Part shown: positions 1 through 7,847 of the stretch, piece after piece | How positions within the stretch are numbered: the first letter of the stretch is position 1 | Layout: each line of letters starts with the position of its first letter | NCBI GenBank assembly: GCA_963676725.1 | Contig: OY781463.1 | Coordinates: 1,364,001 to 1,428,000 of the forward strand | DNA: 64,000 nt | Direction of reading: 5' to 3' | Source of the DNA: G963662905 sp963676725 | Lineage (GTDB): Bacteria; Bacteroidota; Bacteroidia; Bacteroidales; WRLA01 | Translations under genes and position numbers: made by a program | Notes under the pieces: generated by a model | The model's database searches: none | What the model was told of the DNA's origin: nothing | The model's input: only the letters and a program-made list of their open reading frames with translations

Positions 1-735
1 TTCGCGAAGTTTCTCAAAATCGGCTTCTCGTATGCTATATTCATCCGAATGGGTTACAGGGATGCTACTCATTGGAATTGAGCTGTCTCTATAAAGCATT
101 TTTGATTGTCTTATGCTGCGTTCCGAGACATGAAATTCGTGAGCTCCGCTTTGATGCATTATTTGAAGGATATTTTTGGCCCGTATTCCGCTGCCCGGTA
201 GAATGATGATTCGTCCATTAGATTTCTCAATAAGTGCTTTGATACAAGAAAGCCCTTCCTGAGCGGTAGGCTTTTGTCCCGATGTGAGTATACGAGCAAC
301 ACCCAACACAATTAGGTCTTCCATTGCCTCGAAAGGATCACGGCAAACATCAAACGCACGGTGAAATGTAAAGGGGAGCGGATGAGCTTCTTCAATCATT
401 CGGGCTGTCTTGACCTTGTCAATGCGGCCATCTGCCATTAATGCACCGCTTACAATCCCGTTTGCACCTTCCAATTTAGCGATCCTTATGTCTTCACAGA
501 GTACTTCAAACTCATCGTCGGAATAGAGAAAATCGCCTGCCCTGGGCCGGATCAAAACAAAAATGTCTTTATCGGTTTTTTTTCGTAATGCCCTAAGTGT
601 GCCTGAGGAGGGAGTTGTTCCTCCTTGTAGAAGGTTGTCGCAGAGTTCGATACGTGAAGCTCCTGCTTTAAATGCTGTTAGTGCGGAGCCTATGCCTTCA
701 ACACAAACTTCAATGCTTATTTTTTTTTGAGACAT
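1..735 (-). CDS. cutC: Copper homeostasis protein CutC (C-terminus cut by window edge)
   Basis: The minus-strand frame is open from ATG at 735 to the window edge (245 codons). It starts MSQKKISIEVCVEG and continues with the CutC hallmarks SRIELCDNL, GGTTPSSG, VLIRPRAGDF and TFHRAFD, then GSGIRAKN and HEFHVS near the cut end. CutC is a cytosolic TIM-barrel protein. It was linked to copper tolerance in E. coli, but its molecular activity is unproven and the family name is partly historical. The ATG overlaps the TGA stop of the upstream ADP-ribosylglycohydrolase gene by one base (TGATG), so the two are probably translationally coupled. Identification is confident; the biochemical role is not. 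Confidence 0.9.
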   Translation of the reverse strand, partial: MSQKKISIEVCVEGIGSALTAFKAGASRIELCDNLLQGGTTPSSGTLRALRKKTDKDIFVLIRPRAGDFLYSDDEFEVLCEDIRIAKLEGANGIVSGALMADGRIDKVKTARMIEEAHPLPFTFHRAFDVCRDPFEAMEDLIVLGVARILTSGQKPTAQEGLSCIKALIEKSNGRIIILPGSGIRAKNILQIMHQSGAHEFHVSERSIRQSKMLYRDSSIPMSSIPVTHSDEYSIREADFEKLRE

Positions 736-1511
736 CAATAATTGATTTGAAAATGATCTGTAAAATCATCAATAAGAGCAATTATATCTTCAGGTAAGAT
801 TTTTGTCATGCCTTGTAGGATTTCTTTCGGCACTTCTCCATAATATGCATGGGCAATTGCCCCACTAATACATGCTATTGTATCGCTGTCTCCTCCAATT
901 GAAATCGCATTTCGGATGGCATCTTCAAAAGATGTTGATTCCAAAAAAGCGATAATAGCTTGGGGAACAGATCCCTGGCAAGATACATCAAATGTGTAAC
1001 CTGGTCTGATTTCATCAAGGCTTTGATCGAGTTTGTAGTCGAACATCTTACCAACAACAGAGGCGATTTCTTTGCGGTCGCTTTGCTTTCGGGCAAGAAA
1101 AACACTCAATGCAACTGCCTGAGCACCTTTTATCCCTTCCGGATGGCTGTGCGTAACCATAGCAGAGCGTTTTGCTTCTTCCAAAACCTGCTCCTTTGTA
1201 TCGAAAACCCAGCCGACCGGACTGACCCGCATTGCGGATCCATTTCCGTAACTGCCATAAGGAAATGGGTTATTTCCTTTCATCCACTTCGTAAAGCTGT
1301 GACCATAACCCTGGTTCGGGTATTTTCGAGGCCAGTTTTTATATGTTTCGATATATGAAATCCTATTCAATAATCCATCCGCAGTAGCAATGGTCAATAC
1401 GCTATCATCCGTAAACCTTGATTTTTCAGTGAATAAATCGAAGTCTTTGCTCTTTATATTATTAAATTCAAATCGTGACCCTATAATGTCTCCTGCTATT
1501 GCACCAATCAT
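735..1511 (-). CDS. ADP-ribosylglycohydrolase (DraG/ARH family)
   Basis: This 258-residue protein begins MIGAIAGDIIGSRFEF, carries the FTDDSVLTIATAD motif at about 33-45 and ends in GGDSDTIACISGAIAHAYYG. These supply the acidic residues that hold the two Mg ions in DraG/ARH enzymes, which remove ADP-ribose from arginine or other acceptors, or hydrolyse related ADP-ribosyl compounds. The length and motif order are complete. No partner ADP-ribosyltransferase lies nearby, so this is not a DraT/DraG nitrogenase switch by context, and the substrate is unknown. It is co-transcribed with cutC (1-base overlap). A TATATTTG box at 1525-1532 lies 13 bases upstream of the ATG. Confidence 0.88.
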   Translation of the reverse strand: MIGAIAGDIIGSRFEFNNIKSKDFDLFTEKSRFTDDSVLTIATADGLLNRISYIETYKNWPRKYPNQGYGHSFTKWMKGNNPFPYGSYGNGSAMRVSPVGWVFDTKEQVLEEAKRSAMVTHSHPEGIKGAQAVALSVFLARKQSDRKEIASVVGKMFDYKLDQSLDEIRPGYTFDVSCQGSVPQAIIAFLESTSFEDAIRNAISIGGDSDTIACISGAIAHAYYGEVPKEILQGMTKILPEDIIALIDDFTDHFQINY

Positions 1512-1524
1512 CTTTCATTTTTTG

Positions 1525-1532
1525 CAAATATA
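1525..1532 (-). promoter_or_regulatory. Bacteroidota -7 box (TATATTTG) of the ADP-ribosylglycohydrolase-cutC unit
   Basis: The minus strand reads TATATTTG, an exact TAnnTTTG match, 13 bases before the ATG at 1511. A weak TTG at 1557-1559 sits 24 bases further upstream as a possible -33 element. Confidence 0.55.
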
Positions 1533-1681
1533 CACTTAAAGCACTTTTTATTATTCCAAGAATTGTTTTATGCTTTAGCAATATTTTTGTATGAATGAAT
1601 AAAACGTCTCAATCCTTGGATGGTTGCTTATGCGCCTTTTTTTTTAATCAAATTGATTGCAAATAATGAAAATGAGCAGGA

Positions 1682-2833
1682 TTAATGCGGATTTTGTTCA
1701 AGAAGCTTATGCAATTGTGCTTCTGTAACCATGGTGATAAATACTTGAGGTTTTTCTGCTTCGAAGATGTTCTTATTCAATGTATATTCCCATTGATCCC
1801 ATAGGTACAAACTATTATTAAATCCATAACTTAAAAATGGGATAATATAATCCCCATAACTGTCGCGGATGATCATGGCGTTGGGAAGCTCTTGCTGTTG
1901 CGTTGTTCTCCTGATTTCATAGCCCCAGCCATAGGCAAAGCCTTTGGGTACCTGATAACGTTTATTTTTATCGGCAATCAATTCGGGGAGCATGTTTTTA
2001 TCAGGATGGAGCCGATTGTTTTTTTCAGGAACAACAGTATTGATTCCGGCAAGTTTAGCTAAATCGCCACCTTTTCCAATATATGGCTCAATGCGAAAGT
2101 TATCCAATTTTACGAATTCAGGTATTTGAGGGAAATCAATACGAACCTTATTTAAGACCTCCTGTGCGGCAACCATCGCGCCAAGCGAATTCCAATGATG
2201 ATCGCTTTTATGAAATAGTTGACCAATGTCTTTTTTCTTCTTTAGAGCTGCACGTAAGTCAATAATACGGATGTTTTTATCGCCATTTAAAAATGCGATT
2301 AATTGATCGGTTCGGCTGCTGTCGTTGATATGCTCTCGTTGATTCCCTGTTAAAAACTCCGGGTAAACCGATGCTTTTGCCGGAACAATTGCCAGATAGT
2401 GCACCGCATTATGCTCACTTAGATATTGGTTTCGATAGAGAAGCTCATCCTTAATTTGTTGCAGTTCCTTTTGGTTAAAAAGATTGCTTTGGCGAAATGA
2501 AGGCAGCATCAAATTATTAAAATACATCCAGCCATTGCTGCCTAGATTCAGTTTTTGAGGTACACTGCTTCGGTGAAATATAAAATAATTAATGCTGTTA
2601 TTGAGTAATACTAACCTGTTTTTTAGGTTGATATGGTCGTTAAACCAATCTTCGTAGGCGCGTGGAAAGGGATCCGGTTTTAGTAAATCAAATGTTGGTT
2701 TTGCAGCAAGGCTTCTGTTTTCCGAGCTTTCAATTTCCTGAATAAGACCAATTTTTCCGTTGATAAATGGGAAAAATAAGGCTCCGATAAAGAGCAGTGG
2801 CAAAATGCGATATTTTATCCTCAGGTTTCTCAT
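1682..2833 (-). CDS. AlgJ/AlgX-like SGNH-fold O-acetyltransferase accessory protein (DHHW type)
   Basis: 383 residues with one N-terminal membrane segment (about 9-25) and a periplasmic SGNH-like domain. SDHHW at about 210 matches the Asp-His pair of AlgJ/AlgX, and RDSYGD at about 320 should carry the nucleophilic serine. In alginate-type systems such proteins take the acetyl group passed across the membrane by the MBOAT protein and place it on the polysaccharide. The gene follows the MBOAT gene by only 2 bases, the usual AlgI-AlgJ pairing. No polysaccharide backbone genes are adjacent, so the acceptor is unknown; the exopolysaccharide locus at 46-64 kb is one possibility. Confidence 0.82.
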   Translation of the reverse strand: MRNLRIKYRILPLLFIGALFFPFINGKIGLIQEIESSENRSLAAKPTFDLLKPDPFPRAYEDWFNDHINLKNRLVLLNNSINYFIFHRSSVPQKLNLGSNGWMYFNNLMLPSFRQSNLFNQKELQQIKDELLYRNQYLSEHNAVHYLAIVPAKASVYPEFLTGNQREHINDSSRTDQLIAFLNGDKNIRIIDLRAALKKKKDIGQLFHKSDHHWNSLGAMVAAQEVLNKVRIDFPQIPEFVKLDNFRIEPYIGKGGDLAKLAGINTVVPEKNNRLHPDKNMLPELIADKNKRYQVPKGFAYGWGYEIRRTTQQQELPNAMIIRDSYGDYIIPFLSYGFNNSLYLWDQWEYTLNKNIFEAEKPQVFITMVTEAQLHKLLEQNPH

Positions 2834-2835
2834 GA

Positions 2836-4287
2836 TTAAAACCGAAAATAAATAAAGGGGTTATACGAATCTGCAATCAGCATCATGGAGCTGAAAAATA
2901 AACCTGCCAAAACCAACACAACTTCAATGATTTGGAAAATATTTGCTGTCCAAACTTTCGTTTGCCCTTGCATCGTATTATAATAAATACGCATTTTTCC
3001 TATGAGCCATCTCCAGAATGGAACAGCACTCAAAACACCTATAATACAACTGATATAAAATAAGCCGTGGTCGGCATAAAGTGCAACATTGGGGTGCAAG
3101 CGGCCAAAATCAAATGAGTATAATTCCTTAAAGAAATCCCATGCATAATCGAAATCTGCTGCCCGGAAGAAAACCCGTGTAACAATGATGATAAACATAG
3201 CATAAACATGCTGCAATGGCCTCCAAAGCCTGTCGATGATTTTGCCTAAGCCTAATCGCTCCAGCATCATAAATACACCATGGGTCATTCCCCAAATCAC
3301 AAAATTCCAACTGGCTCCATGCCAAATGGATGTGGCAAAAAACACGAGTAATAGATTAATAATGGTGCGTGTTTCCCCTTTTCGGCTTCCTCCCAAGGGA
3401 AAATAGAGGTAGTTTTTAAACCATATAGACAATGTCATATGCCAGCGCTGCCAAAATTCACGCACCGATCGCGAAATGTATGGGTAATTGAAGTTTTCGG
3501 GTAGGCGGAAACCAAACATCCGACCTAGGCCAATCGCCATATCCGAATATCCTGAAAAGTCGAAATATATTTGCATGGTATAGGCAAGAACGCCTACCCA
3601 GCTTGTTGTTGTGTTTAGGTCTGCCACCTGTATCGCAAAGGCTTTATCGGCAATCAGCCCGAATTGATTTGCCAGTAGAACCTTTTTCGATAATCCAATC
3701 ACAAAACGTTGGATGCCATAGGTAATATTGCTGCGATGCTGCTTGCGGAAGGTGAGCTGTCGAGCAATATCCTGATAACGGACAATCGGTCCGGCAATAA
3801 GCTGTGGAAAAAAAGAAATATACAGTGCTAGTTTAAAAAAGTTTTTCTGAATCTCGGCTTCCTTACGGTATAGATCAATAATATACGACATGGCCTGAAA
3901 GGTGTAAAAACTAATGCCTAAAGGCAGAATTATTCCCGGATCGGGCAGTTCCGGATCGCCAACCAACCTTAAGAGAAAGTTGAGGTTCTCCACCATAAAA
4001 TTGCCGTACTTAAATACGCCAAGAAGGGAAAGGTTCAGCACAACACCTATGATCAACCAAATTTTTGCGCTTTTCTTACCCTCATTCCGATGGATTAAAA
4101 GACCTGCAAAATAATTGATTAGCAGGGAAGCAATAAGAAGCAAACTGTATGTTACGCCACCCCAGGCAAAAAAGAATAGGCTGGCAATCAGTAAAAGCCT
4201 GTTGCGATATTCTTTGCGGGCAATGTAGTTTAAAACCAGTACAATTGGTAGAAAAGCATACAGAAATATAAGTGAGCTGAACAGCAT
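2836..4287 (-). CDS. MBOAT family O-acyltransferase (AlgI/DltB-like)
   Basis: 483 residues and roughly ten hydrophobic segments. The MBOAT signature is present: YFDFSGYSDMAIGLG, NFNYPY, SVREFWQRWHMTLSIWF and SIWHGASWNFVIWGMTHG, the last holding the catalytic histidine. AlgI-type proteins move acetyl groups from a cytosolic donor across the inner membrane for polysaccharide O-acetylation. The start begins MLFSSLIFLYAF, as is usual in this family, and a TATCTTTG box at 4308-4315 lies 20 bases upstream. The downstream AlgJ-like gene completes a two-gene acetylation cassette. DltB-type alanylation is unlikely because no dltA or dltC is present. Confidence 0.9.
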   Translation of the reverse strand: MLFSSLIFLYAFLPIVLVLNYIARKEYRNRLLLIASLFFFAWGGVTYSLLLIASLLINYFAGLLIHRNEGKKSAKIWLIIGVVLNLSLLGVFKYGNFMVENLNFLLRLVGDPELPDPGIILPLGISFYTFQAMSYIIDLYRKEAEIQKNFFKLALYISFFPQLIAGPIVRYQDIARQLTFRKQHRSNITYGIQRFVIGLSKKVLLANQFGLIADKAFAIQVADLNTTTSWVGVLAYTMQIYFDFSGYSDMAIGLGRMFGFRLPENFNYPYISRSVREFWQRWHMTLSIWFKNYLYFPLGGSRKGETRTIINLLLVFFATSIWHGASWNFVIWGMTHGVFMMLERLGLGKIIDRLWRPLQHVYAMFIIIVTRVFFRAADFDYAWDFFKELYSFDFGRLHPNVALYADHGLFYISCIIGVLSAVPFWRWLIGKMRIYYNTMQGQTKVWTANIFQIIEVVLVLAGLFFSSMMLIADSYNPFIYFRF

Positions 4288-4307
4288 TCTGCCTTTGAAT
4301 TTTGCGG

Positions 4308-4315
4308 CAAAGATA
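4308..4315 (-). promoter_or_regulatory. -7 box (TATCTTTG) of the MBOAT-AlgJ-like operon
   Basis: Exact TAnnTTTG match on the minus strand, 20 bases before ATG 4287. No clear -33 TTTG is visible. It lies about 60 bases from the divergent promoter of the NYN gene. Confidence 0.55.
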
Positions 4316-4351
4316 AAATAATCACCGGCATATGCCTAAATGAAGATAAAT

Positions 4352-4384
4352 TTTGCTCAAAGGCTTCGGATAATGCTACCTTTG
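4352..4384 (+). promoter_or_regulatory. Bacteroidota promoter, TTTG-N21-TACCTTTG
   Basis: TTTG at 4352-4355 and TACCTTTG at 4377-4384 are 21 bases apart, matching the -33/-7 consensus. Transcription should start near 4390. This argues for the ATG at 4407 rather than the in-frame ATG at 4389, which would be leaderless. Confidence 0.7.
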
Positions 4385-4406
4385 CATAATGCAAAAATCG
4401 ACAGAC

Positions 4407-5156
4407 ATGGAAAAAAAGAATACAGAGCTCAACCTTGCCGTTTTAATTGATGCTGATAATGTGCCATATAGCCGTATTGGAGAAATGATGGAAGAAATCA
4501 CAAAGTATGGTATTCCTACTACCAAAAGGATTTATGGCGATTGGACACGTCCGGGCATTGCAGGATGGAAACCCTTTTTATTGAAATATGCCATCACGCC
4601 TATACAACAATATGGATATACTACGGGAAAAAATTCTACAGATTCGGCAATGATTATTGATGCAATGGATATTCTTTATTCCGAAAAAGTGGATGGCTTT
4701 TGTATTGTAAGCTCCGATAGTGATTTTACACGCCTCGCAACACGCCTGCGCGAATCGGGTATGAAAGTAATTGGCCTGGGAGAAAAGAAAACCCCGGAAC
4801 CTTTTATTGTGGCTTGCGATAAATTTATTTTTATCGAGATTTTGTCCAGCGAAGAAAATCAATCCGACGATGCTACAATCAAATCAGCACAGAAATCGAA
4901 AAGCCAAAATGTTGATAAGGCAGTTCGTCGCTTGATTAAAGCAACAATAGATGATCTTGCAGATGATGATGGTTGGGCTTTTCTTGGTGATGTGGGCAAT
5001 GCTGTCATTAAAAAACGTCCGGAATTTGATCCGCGGAATTATGGTTTTAATAAGCTTACACCAATGCTTGCGCATATGAAAAACGATTTTGAAATAGATA
5101 TGCGCTCCCGGGCGAATTCCAATATAAAATTGGTTTACGTGCGCAATAAAAAATAG
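4407..5156 (+). CDS. NYN-domain (PIN-like) protein with C-terminal OST-HTH/LOTUS domain
   Basis: About 249 residues. The N-terminal NYN/DUF88 nuclease-like domain has the conserved acidic residues in LIDADNVPYS, DSAMIIDAMD and SSDSDFTRLATRLRE. The last 80 residues (from about AVRRLIKATIDDL to KLVYVRN) match the OST-HTH/LOTUS fold, an RNA-binding winged helix. The combination suggests an RNA endonuclease or RNA-binding regulator in the cytosol. Start choice rests on the upstream promoter; the alternative ATG 4389 adds six residues. It stands alone: the next gene on this strand is 384 bases away. The target RNA is unknown. Confidence 0.87.
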   Translation: MEKKNTELNLAVLIDADNVPYSRIGEMMEEITKYGIPTTKRIYGDWTRPGIAGWKPFLLKYAITPIQQYGYTTGKNSTDSAMIIDAMDILYSEKVDGFCIVSSDSDFTRLATRLRESGMKVIGLGEKKTPEPFIVACDKFIFIEILSSEENQSDDATIKSAQKSKSQNVDKAVRRLIKATIDDLADDDGWAFLGDVGNAVIKKRPEFDPRNYGFNKLTPMLAHMKNDFEIDMRSRANSNIKLVYVRNKK

Positions 5157-5540
5157 TATTTGTACTTCTTATTGGTTTTCAATAAATAATGTGTTTGTCA
5201 AAGCATATTAGAGCCTTCTAGAAATAGTGCTTTGTCTATGATTTAGTTTCTCACCTAAAAAGCGAAAGGATTTCTTTTTCTTCTCACTTCTAAAATATAT
5301 ATGTGCATTCTATGCGAAAGTATTTTTTAAAAGACTACTTTTGCCGCCTGAATCAGGGCTGATCAGTGCTTGTGGCTATGTATTCTCTTTATAATATATT
5401 GTAAATCAAATAATTATTTTGTTTTGCTGCATTGTCCAATTGATTCTGAACCCAGCTTGCTGTGCAAAAGGATTCAAACGACCATTTGTCTTTCATTAAG
5501 ATAGGTGTGTATAAACATGTAAGTATTTAAATTTATAATA
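5157..5540 (+). other. Intergenic region upstream of the SulP gene
   Basis: No gene is seen here. A TACTTTTG box at 5336-5343 on the plus strand would give a leader of about 190 bases for the SulP gene. Just after it come the small inverted repeat CCTGA-A-TCAGG (5347-5357) and the 8-base palindrome CTGATCAG (5359-5366). I recognise no known riboswitch class. Confidence 0.4.
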
Positions 5541-7190
5541 ATGAAAAATCTAAAAGGTGATATTTTTGGAGGCTTAACCGCCGGAATTGTGGCATTGCCA
5601 TTGGCTTTGGCCTTTGGTGTTCAATCAGGTTTAGGCGCAAGTGCAGGTTTGTACGGTGCAATGGTTTTGGGTTTATTTGCTGCTATTTTTGGTGGCACAA
5701 AAACGCAAATTAGCGGGCCAACAGGGCCAATGACCGTTGTGTCTGCTACGGTAGTTTCTATCGCAATTGCAAAATATGGTTCTATTGATCAGGCTTGGGG
5801 TGTTATTGTCCTCACTTTTCTATTATCAGGAATGTTTCAAATTGTTTTTGGTCTATTAAAAATAGGAAAATATATCAAATACATCCCATATCCTGTTTTG
5901 TCTGGATTTATGAGCGGGATCGGCATTATAATTATTGTATTTCAGGTCTTTCCTGTTTTGGGCTTCGCTTCTCCGGCGACAATTATCGATGTATTTCGAG
6001 AATTACCTTCTGCCTTGAGTATCAGTAATACGACATCGGTGCTTCTTGCTTTAGGGACAATTGTGGTTATTTATGCTTTCCCATTAATTACCAAGGTGAT
6101 TCCCAGTACATTAGTTGCTCTTATACTAATGACCTTGGTGAGTGCCTTTTTTGCATTGAATACTCCATTAATCGGGGAAATGCCTTCCGGTTTGCCCTCA
6201 TTAAAAATTGCTTCCTTGGCACATTTGAGTTTATCCGATCTAAGTATGGTCTTTCTTCCTGCATTTACCTTGGCAGGCTTGGGGACCATAGATACTTTGT
6301 TGACTTCCGTTGTGGCAGATAATATCACACGTACAAAACATAAAAGCAATCAGGAACTAATAGGGCAGGGCATAGGCAATATCGCGTCTTCATTAATTGG
6401 AGGCATACCGGGGGCTGGTGCTACAATGAGAACTGTTGTTAATGTGAAATCGGGGGGGAGAACAAAATTATCTGGAGTTGTTCATGCGATCCTACTCATG
6501 CTGATTGTTTTAGGTCTGGGTAAATATGTGGCTTTTATTCCTTTGGCTGCCCTAGCCGGGATATTGATTACCGTAGGAATTAGCATCATCGATACAAAAG
6601 GGGTGAAGAATATCCACTGCATTCCTAAGTCAGATGCCTTTATTTTGATTATAGTTTTGATTTTAACAGTGTTCGTTGATTTACTTCAGGCTGTGGGAAT
6701 TGGAATGGTCATCGCTTCTGTTATTTTTATGCGAAAAGCGAGCGATATGGTTGAAATGAGCACATCGCTCACAAAAGTGGATAAATACGATAGGGAAATT
6801 GCTTGGGAAGATGAAAAAGATTTGTCCTTAAATGTCGACCATGTGTATATTAAACGATTTGACGGGCCTATGTTTTTTGGTGTCGCTGCGAAAATCATGG
6901 AACGTATTAATAAAATCCCATCCGATGCAAAAGTGATTATTTTTCGGATGAAAAAAGTGCCCTATATCGATCAATCAGGACTCTATGCCATCGAAGAGGT
7001 GATCAAGGAAATGCAGAAAATCGGTATTGTTGTTGTCTTAACCATGACCCAGCCTCAACCACTTTATTTATTGCGACAAAATAAATTAATACCAAATGTG
7101 CTCCCCGAAGAATATTTATTTGAAAGTATAGAGGACTGTGCACTGTGGCTGAAGAAGCATTGTGAAAATAGCGAAATTAATAAAGAATAA
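5541..7190 (+). CDS. SulP family anion transporter with STAS domain
   Basis: 549 residues. The membrane part starts directly with the SulP motif GGLTAGIVALPLALAFG and includes TQISGPTGPMTVVSA and the GGIPGAGATMRTVVNV region. A cytosolic STAS domain follows from about 420, with the IDQSG motif typical of anti-sigma-antagonist-like folds. SulP proteins carry sulfate, bicarbonate or other anions, coupled to Na+ or H+. The substrate cannot be told from sequence alone, and neither carbonic anhydrase nor sulfate-assimilation genes are adjacent. The lipoprotein gene 15 bases downstream may be co-transcribed. The start at 5541 places the conserved first helix correctly. Confidence 0.92.
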   Translation: MKNLKGDIFGGLTAGIVALPLALAFGVQSGLGASAGLYGAMVLGLFAAIFGGTKTQISGPTGPMTVVSATVVSIAIAKYGSIDQAWGVIVLTFLLSGMFQIVFGLLKIGKYIKYIPYPVLSGFMSGIGIIIIVFQVFPVLGFASPATIIDVFRELPSALSISNTTSVLLALGTIVVIYAFPLITKVIPSTLVALILMTLVSAFFALNTPLIGEMPSGLPSLKIASLAHLSLSDLSMVFLPAFTLAGLGTIDTLLTSVVADNITRTKHKSNQELIGQGIGNIASSLIGGIPGAGATMRTVVNVKSGGRTKLSGVVHAILLMLIVLGLGKYVAFIPLAALAGILITVGISIIDTKGVKNIHCIPKSDAFILIIVLILTVFVDLLQAVGIGMVIASVIFMRKASDMVEMSTSLTKVDKYDREIAWEDEKDLSLNVDHVYIKRFDGPMFFGVAAKIMERINKIPSDAKVIIFRMKKVPYIDQSGLYAIEEVIKEMQKIGIVVVLTMTQPQPLYLLRQNKLIPNVLPEEYLFESIEDCALWLKKHCENSEINKE

Positions 7191-7205
7191 AATCGTTTGT
7201 TTGGT

Positions 7206-7847
7206 ATGATGAAATATATGATCCAATTTTCCGCAATCTTTCTGATCATGATTATTGTGTCTTGCACTCGATCTATACCGGAAATTGTTGAAACGGACAT
7301 GAGTATTCTTCTGCCTGATTCGAGCGGGGCAATGACAGTGAAAGAGAGCCAGAAGAGGAGTAGGGATTTCGGCAATCAAATTATTAAGAATACCGTCGGA
7401 AAGAAAATTCCAGAAATTCTAGTTTATGATTCTATAGGGAACATAGTCAGCTTAAAGCAGTTGCTCTGTGGTCCTGCCATTATTATAGCGGCTGATCAAT
7501 ATTGTAGTTTTGGCAAAGATGGCATAACAAATGACTTTCCAAAAGCCATCAAACAATTAGAAGATGAATTATCCGGAATTCAAATTATTGTTCTTTTAAA
7601 GCTTGAAGTTGAGGGTATTAAAAATCCTGAAAGATATGCTTCATTTTTAAAAGAATTGCAGTCGATTTATCCTGTTGTTTATACGATTAAAATGAAGGAT
7701 GCCTATCGCATAAACCTTATAGCAAACCCCGCGCGCTTTTATGTGGATGATCAGCAGATTGTTCAGGCGATGGGTTTTGGGATTTCAAGGATTCCGGGTC
7801 GCATGGTGGATGAAATCAGGGAAAATATTGTGAAAATCAAAGATTAG
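7206..7847 (+). CDS. Redoxin-like (thioredoxin-fold) lipoprotein lacking a CxxC motif
   Basis: About 213 residues. The N-terminus is a lipoprotein signal ending in IMIIVSC, with Cys as the lipidated residue. The mature part opens with VGKKIPEILVYDSIGNIVSL, the usual entry strand pattern of redoxin/TlpA domains. The active-site position reads QYCSFGK, so only one Cys remains where CxxC is expected. NPARFYVDD corresponds to the cis-Pro strand. It may be a structural or mono-thiol relative rather than a disulfide oxidoreductase. The start was placed at ATG 7206 instead of an upstream TTG. Its 3' end overlaps the convergent helicase gene by 4 bases. No family name can be given. Confidence 0.7.
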   Translation: MMKYMIQFSAIFLIMIIVSCTRSIPEIVETDMSILLPDSSGAMTVKESQKRSRDFGNQIIKNTVGKKIPEILVYDSIGNIVSLKQLLCGPAIIIAADQYCSFGKDGITNDFPKAIKQLEDELSGIQIIVLLKLEVEGIKNPERYASFLKELQSIYPVVYTIKMKDAYRINLIANPARFYVDDQQIVQAMGFGISRIPGRMVDEIRENIVKIKD

